Shown: positions 1 to 6,789 of the stretch, one piece after another | Numbering within the stretch: the first letter of the stretch is position 1 | Layout: each line of letters opens with the position of its first letter | Assembly (NCBI GenBank): GCA_947631805.1 | Contig: CANRNA010000008.1 | Coordinates: forward strand, 1 to 18,533 | Reading direction: 5' to 3' | From: an uncultured Oscillospiraceae bacterium | GTDB taxonomy: Bacteria > Bacillota > Clostridia > Oscillospirales > Oscillospiraceae | DNA: 18,533 nt | Position numbers and translations under genes: made by a program | Notes under the pieces: generated by a model | Told to the model about the DNA's origin: nothing | Database searches by the model: none | Seen by the model: only the letters and a program-made list of their open reading frames with translations

Positions 1-902
1 TTGCCCTCCAGCATGCCGTGGAGCAGGTGGCCGCACAGCACCGACGCGCTGCACCCGCAGCCCGAGCCGCCGGAGTGGGCGTCCTGGCCATTGGTGGCGT
101 AGATGAGCCGTCCACAGTCCATATAGCGCACCCCCAGGTCCACCCCGTCCCGCAAAAACAGGTCCGCCAGGATGTGGGAGCCCACGACCCCCAGGTCCCC
201 GGTGACGATGGCGTCGTAGTAATCCGGGCCCCGGCCCGTGTCCGCGAAGTGGGCCTTCAGTGTCTCGTATGCCGCCGGGGCCATGGCCGCGCCCATGTTG
301 TTCATGTCTGTCACCCCCGCGTCGGTGATGACGCCGGTGGTGATATGGGTCACGTAGGGGGCGGGGCCGTCGGCCTTGAGGACGAGCGCCCCGGCGCCGG
401 TGACGGTCCACTGGCTGGTGGGAGGCCGCTGGCAGCCGTATTGCAGGGGGAAGCGGTACTGCCGCTCGGCGGAGCAGAAGTGGGAGCTGGTGGCCGCCGC
501 GGCGATGGAGCAAAAGCCCCCGTCTATCATCATGGCCGCGAGACTGAGGCCCTCGGCCATGGTGGAGCAGGCCCCGTACAGCCCGAAGTAGGGCACGCCG
601 CACTCCCGCATGGCGTAGGCCGACCCGGCGCACTGGTTCAAAAGGTCCCCGGAGAAGACGTACTCCACGTCCCCCGGCGGGGTCTTGGCCTTGTCGCAGG
701 CGATGGACCAGCACATTTTGAGCATGGCGCTCTCCGCCTTCTCCCAGCTCTTGGCCCCGAAGCGGGAGTCCTCGCTCAAATAGTCGAAATACCGGCGCAG
801 AGGGCCCTCGCCCTCTTTTTTGCCGCCCACGCACGCCGCCGCGGCGACGCCCGGCTGCAGGGTGAGGTGGACGGTCTGTTTTCCCAAGCGTTTTGTTTCC
901 AT
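1..902 (-). CDS. spoVAD: Stage V sporulation protein AD (3' end outside window)
   Basis: SpoVAD is part of the SpoVA machinery that moves dipicolinic acid into the forespore and releases it at germination. Its fold is thiolase-like. The visible 300 residues start MKxxGxQT-like (METKRLGKQT) and contain the family landmarks GDLLNQ, FGLYGACST, AAATSSH, AERQYRFP, MGAAMAPAA and GGSGCGCSAS. Compared with the Bacillus protein of about 338 residues, only some 38 C-terminal residues are missing, cut by the window edge rather than by mutation. The ATG at 900-902 is chosen because the family N-terminus begins there, although no Shine-Dalgarno sequence precedes it. In Bacillus spoVAD sits after spoVAC; here the gene upstream is an unrelated metallopeptidase-like gene closed by a terminator, so spoVAD begins its own transcription unit. 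Family identity is certain; the promoter arrangement is inferred. Confidence 0.95.
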   Translation of the reverse strand, partial: METKRLGKQTVHLTLQPGVAAAACVGGKKEGEGPLRRYFDYLSEDSRFGAKSWEKAESAMLKMCWSIACDKAKTPPGDVEYVFSGDLLNQCAGSAYAMRECGVPYFGLYGACSTMAEGLSLAAMMIDGGFCSIAAAATSSHFCSAERQYRFPLQYGCQRPPTSQWTVTGAGALVLKADGPAPYVTHITTGVITDAGVTDMNNMGAAMAPAAYETLKAHFADTGRGPDYYDAIVTGDLGVVGSHILADLFLRDGVDLGVRYMDCGRLIYATNGQDAHSGGSGCGCSASVLCGHLLHGMLEG

Positions 903-907
903 GGAGC

Positions 908-936
908 TATTGTGCGCCGGAAGGGCAAAAAAATAC
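908..936 (-). promoter_or_regulatory. Candidate forespore (sigma F/G-like) promoter of spoVAD
   Basis: On the minus strand a -35-like GTATT (932-936) is followed after 17 nt by a -10-like CACAATA (908-914). This resembles forespore sigma consensus elements (GYATA and CATNHTA or ANAMTA). The -35 lies between the hairpin and the T-run of the upstream terminator. The -10 ends 5 nt before the ATG of spoVAD, so transcription would start at or near the start codon. Motif matches are partial and were made by eye. Confidence 0.3.
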
Positions 937-960
937 GGCCGGGAAGAAATTCTTCCCGGC
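927..960 (-). terminator. Intrinsic terminator after the HExxH gene
   Basis: A perfect 10-bp stem (GCCGGGAAGA / TCTTCCCGGC, 938-960) with a 3-nt loop is followed on the minus strand by CGTA and seven T residues (927-933). It begins 6 nt after the stop codon of the minus-strand gene ending at 967. No T-run follows on the plus strand, so it acts only for minus-strand transcription. Confidence 0.9.
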
Positions 961-966
961 GCGCTG

Positions 967-1428
967 TTATTCCAGCGGTTTGAGACCGGCGAAGAGCTCG
1001 TCGTAGCTCTTCATGCCCTTGCAGCGGCCAAAGGAGAGCGCCTTGTCGCCGCCGAACTGAAAGAGAAAGCACTTGGTCAGCTCCTCCACAGTCACCTCCA
1101 GGGTGTGCATGAACTGGGTGTACGCGAAGTCGTACCCCGGCGTGCCCTCCGGGAAATTGGCCGTGATGAGCGACTCCGTCACCTGGTCCAGGGGATAGAG
1201 CTTCAGGTGCAGCAGCTCGTGGACGATGACCTCCTCCGGATTCTCCTGATGGGGGTTGCGGGCGTTCAAAAGCAGCACCGCCTTTTTGTCGTCACAGTCT
1301 ACCCGGAAGTCCCCGGTCTTGTGAAAGGCGGGGTCGTCCACGGTCTCCAGGCGCACATCCCAGCTCTCGTTCAGGCGCAGGATGCCCCGCCATTTTTCAA
1401 ATATTTCCTGTAATCGCTGTGTGTCCAT
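967..1428 (-). CDS. Small HExxH zinc-metallopeptidase-like protein
   Basis: I do not recognise a named family. The 153-residue protein is soluble, with no signal peptide or membrane segment. It contains HELLH at residues 70-74 (VIVHELLHLKLYPLD), the zinc-binding signature of gluzincin-type metallopeptidases. A downstream helix with acidic residues (TLEVTVEELTK, about 109-119) could supply the third zinc ligand. A cytoplasmic minimal metalloprotease-like protein is the best description; proteolytic activity is not shown by the sequence. The ATG at 1428 has a very good Shine-Dalgarno (AAGGAG, 5-6 nt upstream) placed in the 10-nt gap after ylmH, so it is the last gene of the GTPase-NYN / ylmH operon, and a terminator follows its stop. 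The gene is certain; the activity is inferred. Confidence 0.75.
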   Translation of the reverse strand: MDTQRLQEIFEKWRGILRLNESWDVRLETVDDPAFHKTGDFRVDCDDKKAVLLLNARNPHQENPEEVIVHELLHLKLYPLDQVTESLITANFPEGTPGYDFAYTQFMHTLEVTVEELTKCFLFQFGGDKALSFGRCKGMKSYDELFAGLKPLE

Positions 1429-1438
1429 AGCTACTCCT

Positions 1439-2185
1439 TTACAGGTATATCTCCGCCTCCAAAAAGGTGCGGTCCTTCCGGGACTGGCCGCCTATGGCGG
1501 CGACGGCGCCCTTGCCCCGGCCTCGGATGGATATCACGTCCCCGGCCGAGACAGGGGCGTCTGTGTGCAGACAGGGGACATAGTTCAGGCTCACCGCCCC
1601 GGCCCGGATGAGCTCCGCCGCCGCTGTCCGGGAGAGGCCGAACATATTGCCCGCCACCGCGTCCAGCCGCAGGCTCTTCACCGTGAAGGTGAGCTTTTTC
1701 ACCTTTCGCTCCGGGGCGGGCACCTCGTGGAGAGGGCAGCTCTCCGTTTTCAGGCTCACCCGGCCCGCCTTTGTGAGCTCCTCAACGAGCAGCCCCTCCA
1801 CCGAGGGCAGGCAGAAGATATAGGCGGCGGCGTCCCGGACCAGAAAGTCCCCGATCCACTCCCGGCGGATGCCCAGCGCCAGGGCCGCGCCCATATAGTC
1901 CCGGTGGGTGGGGGCGCCGAAATAGGCTGTCACCTTCACGGAGCGGATGTGCTCCGCCGGGTCAAAGTCCGTCTCGTCCATCCAGTAGGGCAGAAAGAAG
2001 GCGCATTTGCGCTCGCAGACGGAGCCGCCCCCGTCCAGGTGGAGCGTCACCCCGTCCAGGCGCTTTGCCCAGGCGGTGACCTCCGCCTGCTCGGCCACGG
2101 TGAGAAAGCCGGTGGCGGTGACAACGCTCTGCCTCTCGCACCGGGCGGCAAGCTCCTCGATCCGTTTTTCCAATTCCTTTTCCAT
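1439..2185 (-). CDS. ylmH: S4-domain RNA-binding protein YlmH (RqcP2-like)
   Basis: The 248-residue protein has the YlmH layout. An N-terminal domain carries the conserved block around HRDYMGAALALGIRREWIGD (94-113), and a C-terminal S4 RNA-binding domain spans about 170-235 (SLRLDAVAGNMFGLSRTAAAELIRAGAVSLN...). In Bacillus subtilis YlmH binds the 50S subunit with peptidyl-tRNA and takes part in ribosome-associated quality control as a second RqcP-type factor. Its usual neighbours are ylmDEFG and divIVA near the cell-division genes; here it follows, by 24 nt, a GTPase fused to a Rae1-like nuclease. The start ATG has GGGGAG 5 nt upstream. The next gene begins 10 nt after its stop. Length matches the family (about 250-260). 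Identity is confident; the quality-control role is carried over from Bacillus. Confidence 0.92.
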   Translation of the reverse strand: MEKELEKRIEELAARCERQSVVTATGFLTVAEQAEVTAWAKRLDGVTLHLDGGGSVCERKCAFFLPYWMDETDFDPAEHIRSVKVTAYFGAPTHRDYMGAALALGIRREWIGDFLVRDAAAYIFCLPSVEGLLVEELTKAGRVSLKTESCPLHEVPAPERKVKKLTFTVKSLRLDAVAGNMFGLSRTAAAELIRAGAVSLNYVPCLHTDAPVSAGDVISIRGRGKGAVAAIGGQSRKDRTFLEAEIYL

Positions 2186-2209
2186 GGTGCTCCCCTGTAT
2201 GGCGGCGGG

Positions 2210-4756
2210 TCAGAACTGTGAGCGCTTCACCGCGTCGGATATCTGGTCCAGGACCCAGTCCACCTCGGCCTTGAACTCCCCCGAGGAGGTGCGCAGCACC
2301 CCGGCCCGGAAGACGCCTATCTGGACAAGCCGGTCGGAGGTGACCACCCGGACGGTCTCGTTTTTGCCTATCTCGTCCACCAGCCGCTCGATATACATGT
2401 CCGCCGTCTCGCCCTCCTTGGTGTAGGCGACGCGCACGCCCCCCTGGCTGTCCCGGCTGCCCCGGCCGCCGGGGACCTTGTAGGCGTCGAAGACGACCGC
2501 CATGTCGCACTTGGTGTAGCCCTGGTAGTTGGCCAGCATGTCCAGCAGCCTGTCCCGTGCCAGGTCCAGGCCCTGGGCCGCCAGGGCCTTCAGCTCGTCC
2601 CAGGCGAATATCACGTTGTAGCCGTCCACGATGATGTGCTCCGGCCGCTTTTTGGCCTGGAGCTGGACGGCCACGGCGCTGTTCACCACCGGGGCGGCGT
2701 ACTGCCTGCGACGGATGGGGCCGAATTCCCGGGTCATGATGGCCTCCAGCTCCGCCTCGTCGATGTTCAGCGCGGCCCGGCGCACCTGGGGCGCCGCCTC
2801 CTGGGGCGGCTGGGCGGGGCTTTTCAGGCCGCTTTCCAGGTGCATATATGCCGGGACCTTGTCCCACTTCACCGTGAAGCCGCCCCCGTGGGCGCAAAAA
2901 ACGCTGTCGGGGGTGTTTTCCAGGTCCGCCTCCGGGTCGTAGCCTATCTGGTCGATGACCGCCTGGGGGTCGCGGCAGGGGCGGCACCCCTCCACGTGGC
3001 AGGTGAACCGGCCCCGGCCCCCGGTGTAGGCGGCCAGCTGGGCGGCATAATCCCCCATGGCGGAGACGGGGGCGGCCCCCTCCAGGGCCATTTTGTCCCC
3101 GGCGGGGACGGGGCTATCATGGGTCCCGCCCATGGCGCGGATATCGGTGATGGCCCGGCCTATCTGCTCGGCGGGCACCTCCAGGCGAAAGGCGTACCAG
3201 GGCTCCAGGAGCACGCTCTGGGCCTGCATGAGCCCCTGGCGCACGGCCCGGTAGGTGGCCTGGCGGAAATCCCCGCCCTCGGTGTGCTTCAGATGGGCCC
3301 GCCCGGCCAGCAGGGTGATCTTCACATCCGTCAGGGGGGAGCCGGTGAGGACGCCCAGGTGCTGCTTTTCCTCCAGGTGGGTGAGGATGAGCCGCTGCCA
3401 GTTCCGGTCCAGGGTGTCCTCCGGACAGACCGTGTCCAGCTGGATGCCGCTGCCTGGCTCACCGGGCTCCAGGAGCAGATGCACCTCCGCGTAGTGGCGC
3501 AGGGGCTCAAAGTGGCCCACGCCCTCCACGGGCCCGGCGATGGTCTCCCGGTACAGCACCCGGCCCATGTCGATGTCCACATCCACGTCGAAGCGCTCCT
3601 TGATGAGGCTCTTGAGCACCTCGATCTGCACGGCCCCCATGAGCTGGACGTGTATCTCTCCCAGCCGCTCCTGCCACAGGATGTGCAGCTGGGGCTCTTC
3701 CTCCTCCAGCTGCTTGAGCCGGGGCAGCATCACCCGGGCGTCGCAGCCCTTGGGCAGCACGACGCGGTAGCCCATGGCGGGGGTGAGGAAGGGGGCGTCC
3801 CCGTCCGGCTCCGCCCCCAGCCCCTGACCGGGCCAGGTCCGGGTCAGGCCGGTCACGGCGCATATCTGCCCGGCCTCCGCCCGGTCGGCGGTGTCGTACT
3901 TCACGCCGGAGTAGAGCCGTATCTGGCTGATCTTCTCCTCCACAGGAGCGGTGCTGTCCGCAGGCAGGTAGCGCACCGGCGCGCGCACCGCCAGGGTCCC
4001 GCCGGTGACCTTCAGGTATGTGAGGCGGTTGCCCTGGCCGTCCCGGCCTATCTTGTAGATCCTGGCGCCGAAGGGGGCGGGGTAGGAGGGGGCGGCCGTG
4101 TACAGGTCCAGGGCCCGGAGAAACTCCTCCACCCCGTCCAGCTTTAGCCCCGAGCCGAAAAAGCAGGGGAACAGCTGCCGGGCGCGGACCAGCCGGGCGA
4201 TATCCGCCGGGGAGACGGCGCCGGTGTCCATATACCGGTCCAGGACGGTCTCGTCCAGCATGGCGATGGCCTCGTCCCGGTCGGGGGCGGCCATATCCAC
4301 GCAGCCCTCTCCCAGGGCGGCGCGGATACCGGCCATGAGGGCGGCCCGGTCCGTGCCGGTCACGTCCATTTTGGTGACGAACAGGAACGTGGGGACCCTG
4401 TACCGGGCCAGGAGGGTCCACAGCGTCTCCGTGTGGGCCTGGACCCCGTCCGTGCCGCTGATGACCAGAATGGCGTAATCCAGCACCTGGAGCACCCTCT
4501 CCGCCTCCGGGGAGAAGTCCACGTGGCCGGGGGTGTCCAGCAGGGTGATCTGGGTGTCCTCGGCGGTGAGGACGGCCTGCTTGGAGAAGATGGTGATGCC
4601 GCGGGCCCGCTCCAGGTCGTGGGTGTCCAGATAGGTGTCCCGGTGGTCCACCCGGCCCAGCTTTTTGATTTTTCCCGTCAGGTAGAGCATCCCCTCCGAG
4701 AGGGTGGTCTTGCCCGCGTCCACGTGGGCAAGGATGCCTACGGCCAATCGTTTCAT
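2210..4756 (-). CDS. Tet(M)-like/EF-G-like translational GTPase fused to Rae1/YacP-type NYN endoribonuclease
   Basis: Residues 1-640 form a translational GTPase related to Tet(M)/Tet(O) and EF-G: P-loop AHVDAGKTT (10-18), switch I RGIT (52-55), DTPGH (74-78), TKMD (128-131) and later EF-G-like domains ending with LLEPWYAFRLEVPAE (516-530). The domain IV tip reads HTEGGDFR (491-498) rather than the Tet(M) SPADF-type loop. A cluster C586-x4-C591-x2-C594 ... C621-x-H623 follows, then a linker, then residues 707-840 matching Rae1/YacP: VDGYN (710-714), VVFDAYK (754-760), TKEGETAD (779-786) and TSD (806-808). Rae1 is a Bacillus endonuclease that enters the ribosomal A site and cuts mRNA. The fusion therefore joins an A-site-binding GTPase to an A-site nuclease. 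Start: ATG at 4756 with GGGAG 7 nt upstream. It heads an operon with ylmH. Annotation as a tetracycline resistance gene would be unsupported. Confidence 0.9.
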   Translation of the reverse strand: MKRLAVGILAHVDAGKTTLSEGMLYLTGKIKKLGRVDHRDTYLDTHDLERARGITIFSKQAVLTAEDTQITLLDTPGHVDFSPEAERVLQVLDYAILVISGTDGVQAHTETLWTLLARYRVPTFLFVTKMDVTGTDRAALMAGIRAALGEGCVDMAAPDRDEAIAMLDETVLDRYMDTGAVSPADIARLVRARQLFPCFFGSGLKLDGVEEFLRALDLYTAAPSYPAPFGARIYKIGRDGQGNRLTYLKVTGGTLAVRAPVRYLPADSTAPVEEKISQIRLYSGVKYDTADRAEAGQICAVTGLTRTWPGQGLGAEPDGDAPFLTPAMGYRVVLPKGCDARVMLPRLKQLEEEEPQLHILWQERLGEIHVQLMGAVQIEVLKSLIKERFDVDVDIDMGRVLYRETIAGPVEGVGHFEPLRHYAEVHLLLEPGEPGSGIQLDTVCPEDTLDRNWQRLILTHLEEKQHLGVLTGSPLTDVKITLLAGRAHLKHTEGGDFRQATYRAVRQGLMQAQSVLLEPWYAFRLEVPAEQIGRAITDIRAMGGTHDSPVPAGDKMALEGAAPVSAMGDYAAQLAAYTGGRGRFTCHVEGCRPCRDPQAVIDQIGYDPEADLENTPDSVFCAHGGGFTVKWDKVPAYMHLESGLKSPAQPPQEAAPQVRRAALNIDEAELEAIMTREFGPIRRRQYAAPVVNSAVAVQLQAKKRPEHIIVDGYNVIFAWDELKALAAQGLDLARDRLLDMLANYQGYTKCDMAVVFDAYKVPGGRGSRDSQGGVRVAYTKEGETADMYIERLVDEIGKNETVRVVTSDRLVQIGVFRAGVLRTSSGEFKAEVDWVLDQISDAVKRSQF

Positions 4757-4968
4757 AGCATGTCTCCCGTGACAAGGAATACTGTAGGTCGCTCAGGGGA
4801 AGGCGGGGAGGAGATATCCCCGTCCGGCGGAGAGCGCGTCCCCGCGCGGACAGAAAAAAGGAAAATCGCCGGAACTTTGCGACCACGTTCCGGCGATCCC
4901 CCTATGGATTGAGGACAAAATGAAAAAGATGAAACTGACTCTTGCATCTATTAGTTTACCGGCCGGAT
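4757..4968 (-). promoter_or_regulatory. Structured leader of the GTPase-NYN operon
   Basis: The DNA between the likely promoter and the GTPase-NYN start is rich in inverted repeats on the minus-strand transcript. They are the terminator hairpin at 4865-4897, a GCGCG/CGCGC hairpin at 4834-4847, and a CGGGGA/TCCCCG hairpin just downstream (about 4803-4822). The Shine-Dalgarno GGGAG lies immediately before the ATG. The layout of promoter, terminator and then structured region before a ribosome-acting GTPase resembles an attenuation leader. No known riboswitch class was recognised. Confidence 0.5.
4852..4897 (-). terminator. Intrinsic terminator / attenuator inside the GTPase-NYN leader
   Basis: A perfect 11-bp stem (ATCGCCGGAAC / GTTCCGGCGAT, 4865-4897) with an 11-nt loop is followed on the minus strand by TTTCCTTTTTTC. 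It lies about 100 nt upstream of the GTPase-NYN ATG and points in the same direction, so it would stop transcripts before they reach the gene unless it is bypassed. No complete minus-strand gene ends just upstream of it, so it is not an ordinary end-of-gene terminator. Confidence 0.8.
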
Positions 4969-4998
4969 GTTACAAATGTAAGGCAAAGATGATTACAA
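4969..4998 (-). promoter_or_regulatory. Candidate promoter with dyad, GTPase-NYN operon
   Basis: On the minus strand TTGTAA (4993-4998) and TGTAAC (4969-4974), 18 nt apart, are a passable -35/-10 pair (4 of 6 matches each) in the only AT-rich patch of this region. A 12-bp dyad TTACAAATGTAA (4970-4981) covers the -10, and the same TTGTAA unit recurs at the -35, giving three TGTAA half-sites. This could be an operator. The match is by eye only. Confidence 0.35.
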
Positions 4999-5015
4999 AA
5001 TTATTAAACCTGCAT

Positions 5016-5033
5016 AAAAACCGGAAATATCCG
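5016..5033 (-). terminator. Weak possible terminator after the GNAT gene
   Basis: A short 4-bp stem (CGGA/TCCG, 5022-5033) is followed on the minus strand by GTTTTT. It lies about 12 nt after the stop of the acetyltransferase gene, at the end of the ABC exporter operon and before the GTPase-NYN promoter patch. The position is right but the stem is weak. Confidence 0.3.
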
Positions 5034-5044
5034 CTGTTTTTTCG

Positions 5045-5893
5045 TCAGTCCAGGGCCAGACCCCACCACAGCCCCACAGGGGGGACGGGGGCGGTCGGGG
5101 CCAGGGCGGCCAGCATGAAGGGCCGTATCTCCCCTGGACCGGGGAAATAGACGGGGGTGCGCACGGCGTACCTCTCCGCCGGGAAGCGGACGGCCAGGGC
5201 CTCCAGCAGGGACCGCCAGGACCCGGTGGGGGATATCAGCTCCAGCACCCGGCACAGGCCGCCGTCCATCTCCACCGCGGCGATGTCGCCCTCCAGGGAG
5301 ACGAATCCCCCTCCGGCGCGCTGCATCTGAAGGCTCTCCATCTGGAGAAGGGGGCCGGACACCACCGCGTAGGGCGTGCCCCGCAGAAGGGATTTCCGCC
5401 GCAGATAGTATTCCCCGGGGGAGATGAGCCCGGCGGGCCTGCCGGACAGGGACAGCTCCCCGGCGGGGATGACCCCCTCCCGCACGTAGCTCACCGGGCG
5501 GCACCCGGCGGCCTTTTCATAGAAGGGATACAGGGACGGCTCCGCCGGGAGCACGCATGCCGCGTCCGCCCGCTCCAGGGCGGCGGCCACGCAGGCTCTG
5601 TACACCGCCGTGCCGATGCCCCGGCCCCGGTAGGCCGGGGCGGTGGCCAGGGCGTAGGTATAGGCGCTGGAGAGGGCGGTCCCGTCCGGAGGGAACAGCA
5701 GCGGCCCGTCCAGGATGTACATGGCGCTGACGGCCCTGCCGTCCGCCTCCGCCACCAGACAGCTGTCCGGCTGCAAAAAATGGGAGCGGAAGGCGTCGAT
5801 ATATTCCAGGCTGTCGCCGAAGGCCGTCTGCCAGAGCTGCGTGAGCCGGGGCAGGTCCTCCCGCCGCCAGGGCCGGATGTGAAGATCAGTCAT
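5045..5893 (-). CDS. GNAT family N-acetyltransferase
   Basis: The 282-residue protein begins MTDLHIRPWRREDLPRL, a typical GNAT first strand and helix. The acetyl-CoA-binding motif follows as ATAPAYRGRGIGTAVY (83-98), and LYPFYEKAAGC (121-131) is the usual motif B tail. The remaining 150 residues form a second C-terminal domain, as in two-domain Eis-like clostridial GNAT proteins. The acceptor substrate cannot be told. The ATG at 5893 is chosen because it overlaps the upstream DUF2156 stop as ATGA, indicating translational coupling, and because the GNAT fold starts there; the frame stays open further upstream but only through the coding sequence of the neighbour. It is the last gene of the ABC exporter operon. 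Confidence 0.85.
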   Translation of the reverse strand: MTDLHIRPWRREDLPRLTQLWQTAFGDSLEYIDAFRSHFLQPDSCLVAEADGRAVSAMYILDGPLLFPPDGTALSSAYTYALATAPAYRGRGIGTAVYRACVAAALERADAACVLPAEPSLYPFYEKAAGCRPVSYVREGVIPAGELSLSGRPAGLISPGEYYLRRKSLLRGTPYAVVSGPLLQMESLQMQRAGGGFVSLEGDIAAVEMDGGLCRVLELISPTGSWRSLLEALAVRFPAERYAVRTPVYFPGPGEIRPFMLAALAPTAPVPPVGLWWGLALD

Positions 5894-6789
5894 GTCTTGG
5901 GTCCCACCTTGTATTTTTCCACCATCCGCTCGGGATGGTAGCTGAGCTTGGACTGGCGCAGGGAGGGTCTGCCGGTGTCGTCCTCCCGGTTTATCCACCG
6001 CACCTGGGGATAGAGGCCGCGTATGTACCGGACGAACTGGCGGTTTATCATGGGATAGGCCCCGTTCACATCGGCGTATGCCTTTTCGAAGTGGGCGTCG
6101 AAGGTGTCGGGACAGGCCAGCTCCCCCATGGAAAAGGCCACGGGCCGGGCGCCCACCCACAGCATGCCCCCATCCAGGCCCAGGGCCGCGTAGTTGTCGA
6201 AGGCCCGCTGTATGGCCCGGTACTCGTCGTCGATGCCGTCGGCCTCGTCCTCCCCGCAGGTGTCCATCCACCTGTCCAGAAGGTCCCGGCAGGCGGGGAT
6301 GGCGCTCTCCGTCAGGGGAGTGAAGCGCCAGTCGTTCTCCTCCTCGAAGCGGTTTATGTGGTTGCGTTTGCCGTGGAGCTTTTTCCCCGCCAGGGTGTCC
6401 AGCTTTTCCGCGTCGTACAGGTAATCCCACAGGTCCCGCTCCGCCGTGACGGCGCACCTGTCTCCCCACAGGGCCCGGACCAGGGGCAGGTGGTCCGCCG
6501 TCACGCCCCGGAGCACGAAGGGAAAGCCCTGGGCGGCGGCATAGGCGGCCATCTCCTCCAGCACCGGCACGATGTCCCCGCTGCCCACGGGCCAGCAGAA
6601 AAAGGGCGCGCTCTCATAGCAGGGCATGACCACCATCCGCCCGCCCAGAGGGCAGACCTGCTGGCGGTAGGCGTCGTCCCAGAGAAAGATGTTGCCGAAA
6701 TTATAGTCCGCGCTGGGGGAATTCTCCGCCAGAACGACGGGGTCTATCCAGAACTTATCGGCCAGGGTGACCGGGTGAAGCTTTATCAT
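5890..6789 (-). CDS. DUF2156 protein (phosphatidylglycerol lysyltransferase C-terminal-like)
   Basis: This 299-residue protein matches the stand-alone clostridial DUF2156 family, which has the double-GNAT fold of the MprF catalytic domain. Visible landmarks are NFGNIFLWDDAY (30-41), YDAEKLDTLAGKKLHGKRNHINRF (125-148) and INREDDTGRPSLRQSKLSYHP near the C-terminus. MprF-type domains transfer amino acids from aminoacyl-tRNA to lipids. This protein lacks any membrane segment, so its acceptor is unknown and lipid lysylation should not be assumed. The ATG at 6789 lies 35 nt inside the 3' end of the uracil-DNA glycosylase gene, and its stop overlaps the acetyltransferase start as ATGA. A DUF2156-GNAT pair suggests a shared acyl-transfer task. 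Confidence 0.85.
   Translation of the reverse strand: MIKLHPVTLADKFWIDPVVLAENSPSADYNFGNIFLWDDAYRQQVCPLGGRMVVMPCYESAPFFCWPVGSGDIVPVLEEMAAYAAAQGFPFVLRGVTADHLPLVRALWGDRCAVTAERDLWDYLYDAEKLDTLAGKKLHGKRNHINRFEEENDWRFTPLTESAIPACRDLLDRWMDTCGEDEADGIDDEYRAIQRAFDNYAALGLDGGMLWVGARPVAFSMGELACPDTFDAHFEKAYADVNGAYPMINRQFVRYIRGLYPQVRWINREDDTGRPSLRQSKLSYHPERMVEKYKVGPKT

Noticed and set aside
2210..4756. Annotation as a tetracycline resistance gene of the Tet(M)/Tet(O) group.
   Set aside because: The GTPase is related, but the domain IV tip differs from the Tet(M) loop, the C-terminus is a nuclease, and the G4 motif is TKMD. Resistance cannot be claimed from sequence.
5894..6469. A longer acetyltransferase reading frame extending upstream to 6469.
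   Set aside because: The extension lies inside the DUF2156 gene in another frame and encodes low-complexity Arg/Gly/Pro sequence. The GNAT fold and the ATGA overlap place the start at 5893.
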